Of a stretch of DNA of 64,000 nucleotides, positions 17,271-26,600 are shown one piece after another. The notes under the pieces were generated by a model that did not search any database, had not been told where the DNA came from, and saw only the letters and a list, made by a program, of their open reading frames with translations. Position 1 is the stretch's first letter, and every line of letters starts with the position of its first letter. Both the position numbers and the translations under genes were made by a program. The stretch is from Oleiharenicola sp. (GTDB lineage Bacteria; Verrucomicrobiota; Verrucomicrobiia; Opitutales; Opitutaceae): positions 1 to 64,000 of the forward strand of contig JANYDW010000041.1 in NCBI GenBank assembly GCA_025363455.1, given 5' to 3'.

Positions 17271-18149
17271 TTATTTCAGGCTGGCGAGCAGCGCGTTGTT
17301 CAAGCGGGTGTATTCCTCGCCGAGCGAACCGCCAGCCTTGGCCGCGAGCTCCAGCGACTTCAGAGCGGCGGCCCGGGCACCGGCATTGTCACCCATTTTG
17401 GCGTGAATCAGACCCTTCCGGTAAATCATCCACAACTGATCGGGCTGGGCGGCGATGGCGGCGTCCATCCACGCCGCCGCCTTCTTGAGGTCGATGTTGT
17501 TTTCAAAGTAATACATCGCGGCGGGGAAGTAGGGGAGCTTGTCGCCGCCCGAGGCCATGACCGCCTCGATCTGCGGGACGAGGATGGACTTCACATCCAC
17601 GGTGAGGGCCACGGGCACGCGAACGTTTTCCCAGGCGATGTTGAGGGTGGCGGACTCATCGCGCAGGTCGTTGAAGCTGATGTCGAGCGATTCGACCGTG
17701 GTGGGAAGGAGGACCGGGACTGCCTTGATGCGGGCGACGTCATTTTTCTGATCGTAGGAATAGGCGCCCCACTGCGACATGTTCTTGTGGATGATGATGG
17801 CCCAATCGGTGGCGCCGGGAATGGTGAAGAGTTCGTAGGTGCCGGCAGGGATCTCGGTGCCGTTGAGCTTCACCGGGGTGCTGAAGGAAACCTTGGTGGA
17901 GGTGTTGGCCCCGGTGCGCCAGACTTTGCCATAGGGTTCAAGGCCGCCGAAAATTTTCCGGCCCTTGAGACCGGGGCGGGCGTAGTTGATTTGGATATCG
18001 GTGAGGCCAACGTGTTGGGTGACCGTGGCGGCCGGGCTGGCTTCAGGGAAGTTGAGCTTGGGGGCGGCGGGGGTCTGGGCGAAGAGGCCGGTGGCGAGGC
18101 ACAGGCCGCTGAAGGCAACAAGGCCGGTGCGGAGCGATTGGGTTATCAT
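17271..18149 (-). CDS. DUF2911 protein with TPR-like tail, exported
   Basis: A 292-residue protein with a signal peptide (ends TGLFAQT) and a DUF2911 domain over residues about 30-190: INYARPGLKGRKIFGGL, GKVWRTGANTST, IPAGTYELFTIPG, MSQWGAYSYDQKNDVARI, NIAWENVRVPVALTV. Residues about 200-292 are helical with two to three TPR-like repeats (AAWMDAAIAAQPDQLWMIYR, KGLIHAKMGDNAGARAAA). First gene of the minus-strand unit; leader GATCCTCCTTACCCT-ATG has no Shine-Dalgarno. Function unknown. Confidence 0.85.
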   Translation of the reverse strand: MITQSLRTGLVAFSGLCLATGLFAQTPAAPKLNFPEASPAATVTQHVGLTDIQINYARPGLKGRKIFGGLEPYGKVWRTGANTSTKVSFSTPVKLNGTEIPAGTYELFTIPGATDWAIIIHKNMSQWGAYSYDQKNDVARIKAVPVLLPTTVESLDISFNDLRDESATLNIAWENVRVPVALTVDVKSILVPQIEAVMASGGDKLPYFPAAMYYFENNIDLKKAAAWMDAAIAAQPDQLWMIYRKGLIHAKMGDNAGARAAALKSLELAAKAGGSLGEEYTRLNNALLASLK

Positions 18150-18216
18150 AGGGTAAGGAGGATCGGGGATGGATATAACCAGATGGGGGAAAAGGACAAG
18201 TTTCAGGACCGGGCAA

Positions 18217-18624
18217 TCAGGCCTTTTTATTAAGGAGCATTGCCACCACGGGCCAGTCGGCCGCTGCGAGGTCGTAAGACTGTAGTTCCGCGGGTTTCAC
18301 CCAAGCGATGGCGGTGTGCTCGAGCGGATGCACTGCGGGCGAATCCGGAGTCAGGGCGCATACAAAGGGGATCATCTCGATGACCACAGTCTGGTAGTCG
18401 TGGATGAAGGGAGGCAGCGCATGGGCGACCGTGATGGCGCAACCAAGCTCCTCATGAATCTCCCGGATGATGGCCGCGGCGGGGGCCTCGCCCGGTTCGA
18501 CCTTGCCGCCCGGGAATTCCCATTTCAGGGGGAGCAGCTTGTGCGGGGGGCGTTGGGCGATGAGAACGAGTCCCTCCCGCTCGATGACGGCGCAGACGAC
18601 GGGAACGGAAACGGGAGAAGCCAC
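18217..18624 (-). CDS. Nudix hydrolase, MutT-like
   Basis: A 135-residue protein with a complete Nudix box: GGKVEPGE followed after seven residues by REIHEELG. The WEFPGGK lead-in and small size match MutT-type 8-oxo-dGTP diphosphatases that clean the nucleotide pool. It starts at GTG; no in-frame ATG is available. The substrate could also be another nucleoside diphosphate derivative. It stands alone, divergent from a small membrane protein. Confidence 0.85.
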   Translation of the reverse strand: MASPVSVPVVCAVIEREGLVLIAQRPPHKLLPLKWEFPGGKVEPGEAPAAAIIREIHEELGCAITVAHALPPFIHDYQTVVIEMIPFVCALTPDSPAVHPLEHTAIAWVKPAELQSYDLAAADWPVVAMLLNKKA

Positions 18625-18710
18625 TGGTCATACACAACGCACGGAAGAAAGACGGCGACAAGGCATTATGTTTTCCGCAACTTTTCGAGGCCGAGCCGGG
18701 TTTTTCTGGT

Positions 18711-18986
18711 ATGAAAACATTCCTCAAGGTCCTTTTAATTGCGGCCGTGCTCGTCGTGGCGATCAAGCTCAGCCCGGTGATCTTCATCGGGGCCTTGCTT
18801 GGTTTGATTGCAGCCGCAGTGCTTGGCGCGGTCGGGATTTCCTTGGTAGCGGTGCTGCTGGCCGTGCTGCTCGCTTTCACCCTCGCGCTGTCTCCCATTT
18901 GGATCCCGATCCTTGTGATCATGGGACTGGTCAGCCTTTTCCGGAAAGGCAGCAATCCGGCCGCGACTCCGATCGTCACGGCGTGA
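18711..18986 (+). CDS. Small hydrophobic membrane protein
   Basis: A 91-residue protein that is almost entirely hydrophobic: MKTFLKVLLIAAVLVVAIKL and three further hydrophobic runs up to VIMGLVSLFRKG, likely three to four spans, with a short polar tail. No family recognised; it resembles small envelope-stress or phage-shock membrane proteins only in composition. Coding is supported by the sharp hydrophobic pattern and by GC-rich third positions. Confidence 0.6.
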   Translation: MKTFLKVLLIAAVLVVAIKLSPVIFIGALLGLIAAAVLGAVGISLVAVLLAVLLAFTLALSPIWIPILVIMGLVSLFRKGSNPAATPIVTA

Positions 18987-19120
18987 GTGGTTCATGCAGC
19001 TAGGCGGGCGTCGGTTTCCAGACCGACGCCTTGCACGCGACGCAGCCTGTCGCCGGTGTGGAACGCGGCGACCACCACGGACACTTGCCTCGGGCGGAAT
19101 CGCCTGACTCAATCCGCGGC

Positions 19121-19825
19121 ATGTCGAAATCGGCGGGACGTCCGCAGCCCTTTGTCTCCCGTCTCAGCCTGGTGGGGCGTCGCACTGGGCGAGTGAAGAC
19201 TTTGCCTGGCTTCAAAAAGCAGCACCACACAGTGCCCGATGCAGTCAATGCCGCGACCGCGGCGTTTCTTGGCAAACTATGCGCCGGGGAACTGGCGGCG
19301 GAAGGCGAGCAGTGGTTCCAGCGGGCCAAGGCGGCTTTCGGCTACAAGCGCGCGGAACTGACGCTTGAGGTGGCCAGCCCGATTGCCGTGCTGGCAGCCA
19401 AGGATTTCACTCTCGAAATCGCTTACGCACTCGAGCCCGCGGATCCCGCTGGTTACGGCGTCACCCACACGCTGCACAACCTGAGCGGCGGCGAACTGAT
19501 AGAGCGGTCGGAGTTCGAAGAATTATTCGCCCAAATGTTCGAGGGAATGGTCTTCGGGCTGACCAAGGGCACGCAGGTGGAGGCGGTGATCGATGCGGTC
19601 GAGGCGCAGACGGGAGTAGGCGGGCTGACGGTCAGTTATCCGTCGGACTACCGGCATTGCGTGCTGGCGGTTGTGGGCGTGGACGCCGCGGTGGTGTGCG
19701 ACGGGGCCACGCTCGAAATGCGGTTTCCGCGCCCGGGCTCGCCGCGGGAGTTGGTGGCGGCCTTTGCGGCGGTGCGGTCGGCCTTTGTGCTGAGCAAGGA
19801 TGCGGTGCTGGCGGGATTGCTTTAG
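19121..19825 (+). CDS. Hypothetical protein
   Basis: A 234-residue soluble protein of unknown function; ATG 19121 is chosen because the upstream extension in this frame is low-complexity intergenic DNA. No signal peptide. Features seen: FKKQHHTVPDAVNAATAAFL near residue 30, FGYKRAELTLEVASPIAVL, and SYPSDYRHCVLAVVGVDAAV near 170. The alternating pattern suggests a two-layer alpha/beta fold. No conserved catalytic motif stands out and the neighbours give no clue. Confidence 0.6.
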   Translation: MSKSAGRPQPFVSRLSLVGRRTGRVKTLPGFKKQHHTVPDAVNAATAAFLGKLCAGELAAEGEQWFQRAKAAFGYKRAELTLEVASPIAVLAAKDFTLEIAYALEPADPAGYGVTHTLHNLSGGELIERSEFEELFAQMFEGMVFGLTKGTQVEAVIDAVEAQTGVGGLTVSYPSDYRHCVLAVVGVDAAVVCDGATLEMRFPRPGSPRELVAAFAAVRSAFVLSKDAVLAGLL

Positions 19826-19881
19826 GCAGGGCGGCGAGTCCCTTCGCCGCCGCGGCGCGGAACGGAGTCCGCGCCCTACCA
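19826..19881. repeat. GC-rich extragenic hairpin
   Basis: GCGGCGAGTCCC/GGAGTCCGCGCCC-type arms directly after the stop of the hypothetical protein, ending GCCCTACC as in the family D element at 13936-13999. Probably a related palindromic unit that may also act as a terminator between convergent genes. Confidence 0.45.
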
Positions 19882-19909
19882 AAGAAAGGGCGGCCGGGGC
19901 GGGCCGCCT

Positions 19910-19945
19910 GAGAGAACAAGTAGGATTAGGAGAACGAGAACAATT
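19910..19945. repeat. Family B half-element (AGAACGAGAAC type)
   Basis: GAGAGAACAAGTAGGATTAG then GAGAACGAGAACAATTT matches one arm of the complete family B palindromes at 47216-47320 and 48977-49071. The opposite arm is missing, so this is a decayed or solo copy next to the mdh stop. Confidence 0.65.
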
Positions 19946-20928
19946 TATTTGATCATATCCGCCACGAAGGCGCGTTCCTCGACGAGCTCCTTGTTGGTCG
20001 CGGCGATCTTGGCCTGGGCGAACTCGTCCATCGTGTAACTCGTGATGACCTCATAGCTGCCGGGGGTCGTCGTACGGACAGGCATGCCGGCCCAGACATT
20101 GGCGTCGAAGCCGTAGCGGCCCTCGCTCTTCACTGCGACGGAATGGATCGCGCCCGGCGTCACGAGCGAGCGAACGTGGTCCACGAGGGCGTTGGCGGCG
20201 GAGGCGGCCGACGAGGCGCCGCGGGCGGCGATGATGGCCGCGCCGCGTTTACCGACGGTCTCGCAGAACGGGCCCTGCAGCCAGGCGCTGTCATTGATAA
20301 CCGTCGCAGCTGGTTTCCCGTTGATCGTGGCGTGGGCGAAGGCGGGAAACATCGTCGGGCTGTGGTTGCCGTAGATAAAGATGTCCTTCACGGCGGTGAG
20401 ATCGACGCCGGCCTTTTTGGCGAGCTGGGTCTGCGCGCGGTTCTGGTCGAGGCGGACCATCGCGGTGAAGCGGTCAGCGGGCAGGCGCTTGGCCTGCGAG
20501 GCGGCGATCATGCAGTTCGTATTGGCGGGATTGCCCACGACGGCGACGCGGGCGTCGGCAGCCGCGACGGCGTCGATGATCTGGCCCTGGCCGATGAAGA
20601 TCTTGCCATTGTCCTTGAGCAGGTCGGCGCGTTCCATGCCGGGGCCGCGCGGCTTGGCGCCGACGAGCAGGCACCAGTTGGCGTCTTGGAAGCCGATGGC
20701 GGCGTCAGAGGTCTGGACGATGCCCTTGAGCAACGGGAAGGCGCAGTCATCGAGTTCCATCGCGACGCCCTCGAGGGCCTTGAGGGCCTTCTCTATGGGC
20801 GCCTCGATCAGCTGGAGAATAACCGGCTGGTCGGGTCCGAACATCGCGCCGGAGGCGATACGGAAGAGGAGGGAGTAACCGATCTGGCCGGCGGCGCCGG
20901 TGACTGCTACGCGGATGGGTGTCTTCAT
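19945..20928 (-). CDS. mdh: Malate dehydrogenase
   Basis: A 327-residue NAD-dependent MDH of the cytosolic/type 2 clade (oxidises malate to oxaloacetate in the TCA cycle). N-terminal nucleotide fold [17 protein letters not shown], the substrate Arg in [23 protein letters not shown], and the catalytic His in [12 protein letters not shown]. The length is normal. Leader CTCCTTTTCCTCCTCCCC-ATG shows pyrimidine-rich CCTCC instead of a Shine-Dalgarno. It is separated from the DAHP synthase by 83 bases on the same strand; no functional coupling is implied beyond oxaloacetate supply. Confidence 0.95.
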   Translation of the reverse strand: MKTPIRVAVTGAAGQIGYSLLFRIASGAMFGPDQPVILQLIEAPIEKALKALEGVAMELDDCAFPLLKGIVQTSDAAIGFQDANWCLLVGAKPRGPGMERADLLKDNGKIFIGQGQIIDAVAAADARVAVVGNPANTNCMIAASQAKRLPADRFTAMVRLDQNRAQTQLAKKAGVDLTAVKDIFIYGNHSPTMFPAFAHATINGKPAATVINDSAWLQGPFCETVGKRGAAIIAARGASSAASAANALVDHVRSLVTPGAIHSVAVKSEGRYGFDANVWAGMPVRTTTPGSYEVITSYTMDEFAQAKIAATNKELVEERAFVADMIK

Positions 20929-21011
20929 GGGGAGGAGGAAAAGGAGTTAACCACAATGCGGGCGGGTGGGAAACGCACAAATTGCGTAAGGCCTCGCGGA
21001 TTTGTTGTAGG

Positions 21012-22067
21012 TCAGGTAAATTGCGGGGCGAGGGCGGCGTGAATCTCGCGGACCATGACCTCGGTCGATTGCCAGTCGATGCATGCGTCGGTAATGCTGA
21101 CCCCATAGCGGAGGTTAGCCTTCGGTTGGGGGAACGGCTGACTGCCGGCGTTGAGGTTGCTCTCGACCATGGCGCCCATGATGGAGCGGTTACCGGCGGT
21201 GATCTGGGCGAGGAGCTGGCGCATGACGTCGGGCTGAAGTTCAGGCTTCTTGGCGGAATTGTCGTGCGAGCAGTCGACCAGGATGGATTTCGGCAGGCTC
21301 GCCTTGGCGAGGAGGTCCTCGGTCTGCGTGATGTGGGCGGGCGAGTAGTTGGGACCGCCGCCACCGCCGCGGAGCACGACATGGCAGTTCGGATTGCCGC
21401 GGGTCACGATGGCAGAGGACGCACCCTCCAGGTTTATACCGAGGAAAGTCTGGGGCTGGCCGGCTGCCTTGATGGCGTTGATGGCGGTCGTGATGGAGCC
21501 GTCGGTGCCGTTCTTGAAGCCAAGTGGCATGGAAAGGCCCGAAGCCATTTGGCGGTGGGTTTGCGACTCGGTCGTGCGGGCGCCGATGGCGCCCCAACAC
21601 ACGAGGTCGGCGACATATTGGGGCGTGATAGGATCGAGGAATTCCGTGGCCGTAGGCAGGCCGAGGTCGATCACATCGCGGAGGAAGGTGCGGCCAAGGC
21701 GCAGGCCGGCGGCGATGTCATGCGAGCCGTCGAGATGAGGATCCATGACCAGACCCTTCCAGCCGACGGTCGTGCGCGGTTTCTCAAAGTAGACGCGCAT
21801 TACGATCATGATGCGGTCGGCCACCTCCCGGGACAGGTCGGCCAGCCGGCGGGCGTAGTCGCGGCCAGCCTGAATGTCGTGGATCGAGCAGGGGCCGATG
21901 ATGAGCAGGAAACGCTTGTCGTCAGTGAAGATTAGGCGGTGGATCTCGCTCCGGGCTCGGGCGATGAACTCGGCTTGGGCCTCGGTCTTGGGAAGATCCT
22001 TCAGCAGGGCGGCCGGCGAGGGCAGGGCCCTGGTTTCGACGACGTTGATGTCCGATATTTTCTGCAC
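21012..22067 (-). CDS. 3-deoxy-7-phosphoheptulonate (DAHP) synthase, class I
   Basis: First enzyme of the shikimate pathway: PEP + erythrose 4-phosphate to DAHP. Class I AroFGH features: LLIIGPCSIHD, MRVYFEKPRTTVGWKGL, DPHLDGSHDI, TATEFLDPITPQY, GARTTESQTHRQMASGLS, GFKNGTDG, VDCSHDNSAKK. A GTG start at 22067 gives 351 residues, normal for the family. The frame stays open to 22298, but that extension runs through two hairpins and resembles no DAHP synthase, so it is leader. Whether it is feedback-sensitive to Phe, Tyr or Trp cannot be told by eye. aroE is 6 kb away, not in this operon. Confidence 0.9.
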   Translation of the reverse strand: MQKISDINVVETRALPSPAALLKDLPKTEAQAEFIARARSEIHRLIFTDDKRFLLIIGPCSIHDIQAGRDYARRLADLSREVADRIMIVMRVYFEKPRTTVGWKGLVMDPHLDGSHDIAAGLRLGRTFLRDVIDLGLPTATEFLDPITPQYVADLVCWGAIGARTTESQTHRQMASGLSMPLGFKNGTDGSITTAINAIKAAGQPQTFLGINLEGASSAIVTRGNPNCHVVLRGGGGGPNYSPAHITQTEDLLAKASLPKSILVDCSHDNSAKKPELQPDVMRQLLAQITAGNRSIMGAMVESNLNAGSQPFPQPKANLRYGVSITDACIDWQSTEVMVREIHAALAPQFT

Positions 22068-22141
22068 AGGAACCCAAAACTGCGGAGTGCACCCGGTGGG
22101 GCAAGCTTTCGGTGGTTCCTTGACACACCTGATGGGTGGGC

Positions 22142-22220
22142 AAAGAAAAGGCCGGTCGTGTACCCCTACACGACCGGCCATTGCTTTCTTAGTTACCCCA
22201 AAACTCCTGCTAGGCAGGAG
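22142..22220 (-). promoter_or_regulatory. Attenuator-like tandem hairpins in the DAHP synthase leader
   Basis: On the minus strand, upstream of the gene, hairpin 1 (22204-22220) is CTCCTGC-CTA-GCAGGAG followed by TTTT. Hairpin 2 (22150-22179) is a perfect 13-bp stem, GGCCGGTCGTGTA with its complement, loop GGGG, followed by TTTTCTTT (22142-22149). Both look like intrinsic terminators. Because the opposite-strand gene diverges from here, they cannot terminate an upstream gene on the plus strand, so an attenuation role for DAHP synthase is the natural reading. Confidence 0.65.
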
Positions 22221-22328
22221 AAGCGTTAAATTGGATGATTGAATTGATAGTTGGTTCCGACGTTTCGTCAAATGATCCGCTGGACTATCAGAGAACAATC
22301 TTGATTAAGCTGATATCGTGCCAAATGT

Positions 22329-23219
22329 TTGACGATTCATACAGTGATTTACTTCCTTACAGATAATGACTTAACCACAGCATCAGCTGTGCTCCGAGTG
22401 CGGGGATCCGACGCTAATACCTATTTGCAGGGACAATTCACGCAAGAGCTCGGACTGGCAGATGGAGCGGTGGCCTACGGTCTATGGCTCGACCAGAAGG
22501 GAAAGGTACTGGCAGACAGCCACGTGCTGCGACTGGCGGACAACACGTACCTCGTGGTAAGCTTTTCCTTATCTGCGGCCCAACTCCTCCGGCGGCTGCA
22601 GGCCTACCTCATCGCCGACGAGGTCGAGCTGATGGATGAATCCACGAACTGGACTGGCGTGCTGCTTTGGGGCCCGGGGGTTGCGGAGATCAACCCTCCG
22701 GCCGGCGGGCTGGTCCTGCCCAGCAGGCGTGCTGGCTTGGGCGGTGTGCAATGGCTGGTGCCGGCGCAATGGAGCGGAGACGTGACTGCTGAGTTGAAGA
22801 AGCGGGCCGCAGTCAAAAGCGACCGGACTGGGGCGGAACTCGCTCGTTTGCGCGCAGGTGTGCCCGCTGTGCCGGTGGACATCGGGCCGCGGGACCTGCC
22901 GAACGAAGGCGGCCTCGACGAGGTGGCGATTTCCTACACGAAAGGCTGCTACCTCGGGCAGGAGGTGATGGCGCGCCTGAAAAATCTTGGACAGGTGCGC
23001 CGGCGCCTGCATCTGGTGCAAGGTGTCGGCGCGCCACCCAAGTCTGGCACGGCGCTCCACCAAGGCGATCGCAAGGTTGGGGAGACGCGATCAGCCGCCG
23101 CGGACGGGAAAAACTTTCTCGTCATGGCAATGATTTCGCTTGTGAACTTCGATCCGACCGCCGGCCTCAGCCTGGCGCCCGGCGCCAACCCGGACCTCAG
23201 AAATCTGCGCCGTGTCTGA
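22329..23219 (+). CDS. ygfZ: YgfZ/GcvT-family folate-binding protein
   Basis: A 296-residue aminomethyltransferase-like protein. YgfZ uses tetrahydrofolate and helps repair or assemble iron-sulfur enzymes such as MiaB. The diagnostic KGCYLGQEVMAR motif (with the key Cys) is present near residue 210, with the folate-fold N-terminus LRVRGSDANTYLQGQFTQEL. The start is uncertain: TTG 22329 and GTG 22344 are both possible and no Shine-Dalgarno helps. It overlaps the next small gene by 8 bases. Confidence 0.87.
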   Translation: MTIHTVIYFLTDNDLTTASAVLRVRGSDANTYLQGQFTQELGLADGAVAYGLWLDQKGKVLADSHVLRLADNTYLVVSFSLSAAQLLRRLQAYLIADEVELMDESTNWTGVLLWGPGVAEINPPAGGLVLPSRRAGLGGVQWLVPAQWSGDVTAELKKRAAVKSDRTGAELARLRAGVPAVPVDIGPRDLPNEGGLDEVAISYTKGCYLGQEVMARLKNLGQVRRRLHLVQGVGAPPKSGTALHQGDRKVGETRSAAADGKNFLVMAMISLVNFDPTAGLSLAPGANPDLRNLRRV

Positions 23220-23448
23220 ACTCGAGAAAATCACGGAGCTTTGCCTTCGGCTGGGTGCGGCTCCCGCACAGGCGGCAACGATGGCCCGCCAGCTGGTGAA
23301 ACGGGCCGACCAGATTGCGATGGAGCGGGGCCTTGCCCGTGAGGAGGTGATGGCCCAGCTGCTCCGGATCCTGGTGCAGGGCCACCAGGGCAATGTACCT
23401 GCGGAGTTCAAGCCGCCGGTCGCGCGCCCGGAACAAAGACCACCCTGA
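23212..23448 (+). CDS. Small helical protein downstream of ygfZ
   Basis: A 78-residue protein starting at GTG 23212, overlapping the ygfZ stop. Mostly helical and charged (ELEKITELCLRLGAAPAQA, then MARQLVKRADQIAMERGL) with a Pro-rich tail. No family recognised. The overlap and consistent codon use support a real gene translated together with ygfZ. Confidence 0.65.
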   Translation: MSELEKITELCLRLGAAPAQAATMARQLVKRADQIAMERGLAREEVMAQLLRILVQGHQGNVPAEFKPPVARPEQRPP

Positions 23449-23694
23449 AGGAAGGGGATTGAGGGTAGGCTTCACTGTTCCTTAATCGATCTTAAGGCAT
23501 GCTCAGGCCAAGGCGATATCACTGGCCCAAGATTACCGACCATGGCCCGAAATTGGAGCGGAAAGATGGAGAGGACGGCAAAAGCAGGCGTCAGCCGGTC
23601 GGTGGGCGGGGCTTGCGATCCCGGCTTGCCCAAAGGCATCCAACAAGATTGAACCAACCCCCTAATTCCCTGTCGGATTTCGCTCTTACCTTTA

Positions 23695-26600
23695 ATGAAT
23701 GCTGCTGTAACTCCCGTTCACGATTCTCGCAATGCCCCCGGTCGCCTGATGCGCGTCGGCCTGTTGTCCCTCACGGTGGCCCTGACCGGTGGATCGATGC
23801 TGCGCGGGCAGACCGCGGACTACACCTATTCGACCATTGCGGGCCTTGCGACCCTGCCTGGCGGCAAGGACGGCTCAAACGGGGGTCGGTCGCTGCCGTT
23901 GTTCAACCGGCCGATCGGCCTGGTGCTCAATTCAGCGGGTAATCTTTATGTGGCCGACGCAGGCAACAATGTCATCCGGGTGGTCACACCCGCCGGCAGC
24001 GTGACCTCTTTTGTCGGCACGGTCGGCTACCTGGGCGGCACCGATGGCAGCAAAACGGACACCACCGTCAGCTTGACTTTCAACTCACCCCAAGGCCCGG
24101 CGGTGGACAGCTCGGGCAACCTGTATGTCGCGGACTACAAGGGCTCGACCATTCGCAAGATCACGCCGGCAGGCGTGGTTTCAACGCTGGCCGGGACGGC
24201 CAATACCACGGGTAGTACGGATGGAACTGGCAGTGCCGCGCGGTTTCTCGAGCCGAGCGCCGTGGCAGTTGATGCCACCGGCAACGTCTTTGTGGCAGAT
24301 AGCGGCAACCACACCATCCGCAAGATTACCCCGAACGGGGTGGTCACGACCTTCGCCGGCACGGCTGGGTTCCCCGGGACGGCGGACGCCACCGGCAACG
24401 CCGCCCGATTCAATTATCCCCGCGGCCTGACCTTTGATCGATCCGGCAACCTCCTCGTGGCGGACAGCACCAACAATACCATTCGCAAGATCACCACCGC
24501 AGGGGTGGTCACGACCATTGCGGGCTCGGCTGGCGCCGGAGGCAGTGCGGACGGTTCGGTTACCGCGGCGCGTTTCAATTTTCCCAACAGCCTGGCCGTC
24601 GATGCATCGGGCAACATCTATGTGGCCGACGAGAACAACCAGACGATCCGCCTCATCTCCACCGACGGGTCGGTCACCACTCTCGCTGGCCTTGCCGGCA
24701 ACATCGGGCGCGTGGATGGGACGGGCAACCAGGCGCGCTTCGATCACCCGACCGGGGTGGTGGTCGACAACAATGGCAATGCCTATGTCGCCGATTACGG
24801 CAATCAGTTGATCCGGCGCGTGACGCGTGCGGGGCTGGTGACCACGGTCGCTGGTGTCGGCGGCATCGCGGGAGCCGTCGATGGCACCGGCTACAGCCTC
24901 GACCCTTCGCTGTTGAGAAATCCCTCGGGCATGACCGTGTCCGCGGCCGGAGTCGTTTATGTTGCCGACAGCGGTAACAACAGCATCCGGATGCTGACCC
25001 CCGCGGGGGTGATGACGACGCTGGCTGGCAGCGTTAATGGCAACGGGATCGCCGACGGGACCGGCACAGCCGCGCGATTCTTTTCGCCCAGTGGCGTGGC
25101 GGCGGACGCCGCGGGCAACGTCTATGTGGCCGACACCGGCAACCACCTCATCCGCAAAATCTCCCCGGCCGGCGTGGTCACCAAACTGGCCGGCATTGCC
25201 CTGACCGTGGGCAGCGCGGATGGTCCAGCCAGCAGTGCCACCTTCAATTATCCCAGCGGCATCGTGGTGGACGGCTCGGGCGCAGTTTATGTGGCGGACA
25301 ATGGAAGCCACACGATCCGGAGGATCGGGACGGACGGCGTGGTCGGTACTTTTGCCGGCAGTCCGGGCGTGGCGGGGAGCGCCGATGGCTCCGGGACCGG
25401 AGCCCGCTTCAACCATCCGCGCAGTCTGGCGATAGATGGCTCCGGCAATATTTATGTGGCCGATTCGGGCAACCACCTCATCCGCAAGATTACGCCGGCT
25501 GGATCCGTCTCTACACTCGCGGGCGGCGCGGGTGTCGCCGGTAGCGCCGATGGTTTGGGCAGCGCCGCCCGGTTTAACGGCCTCACCGGTCTCTCGGTGG
25601 ATGCCGCCGGGAATGTTTTTGTAGCCGATACCAACAGCAGCACGATCCGCCGGGTCACCGCGGCCGGACAGGTTACCACGATCGGTGGTGTGGCCGACAG
25701 CGAGGGCACGGCGGACGGCGCAGGGACTGCCGCGAGGTTCAATCACCCCAACGGCATGGCCGTGAACGCTGCGGGCGGCCTGTACATAGCTGACACCTCA
25801 AACCACACGATCCGTCTGGGTACGCTTCCGGGTTACACTGGTGGTTCCGGTTCCTCAGGCGGAAGCGGTTCCGGTTCCTCGGGCGGCAGTGGCTCTGGCT
25901 CTTCGGGCGGGAGTGGCTCCGGCGGCGGAGATTCATCCGGCGCCAGCGGGACGATTCCCGGCGCGGGATTGTTGCTGCATCCCACTGCCATGACGGTCGA
26001 TGGTTCCGGCAACTACTTCGTCACCGACACGGCCAACCACTGCATCCGGAAGATAACTTCGGCGGGCGTTACCACGGTCTTCGCCGGCAAAGAAGGCTCG
26101 TCGGGTTCGGCGGACGGCACTGGCACGGCGGCGTTATTCAACAGCCCCACGGGATTGGTCAACGACGGCCAGGCATTCCTGTACGTGTGTGACACCGGCA
26201 ACGCCACGATCCGCAAGATCGACTCGAGCGGCGTCGTCACCACCTTTGCCGGCACGGCCGGCACCCGGGGCACCGCGGACGGTACTGGTGCCGCCGCCCA
26301 GTTCAACAGCCCCATCGGTCTCGCCTACAATTCCACCAACACCAGTCTCTATGTGACGGATTCGGTCAGTTGCACGATCCGCCGCGTCACCGCTGCAGGA
26401 GTGGTTACCACCCTGGCCGGCACAGCCAAAAAGGTCGGGGATGCCGACGGGGTGGGCAGCAGTGCGCTCTTCAACAACCCGGAGGGGATGACCATCGACA
26501 ATAATGGGGTGCTTTATGTGGCCGACACCTACAATCACACCATCAGGAGGGTTACCACGGTCCGGATGATCAGTGCCACGGCCGTGGGTACGGTTCTGAC

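Noticed and set aside
22068..22298. N-terminal extension of DAHP synthase in the same frame
   Set aside because: It passes through two terminator-like hairpins, is Cys/Pro-rich and has no counterpart in the family, so it is leader.
23449..23694. Possible riboswitch before the NHL protein gene
   Set aside because: GC-rich hairpins are present, but the conserved core of c-di-GMP or other known riboswitches could not be matched by eye.
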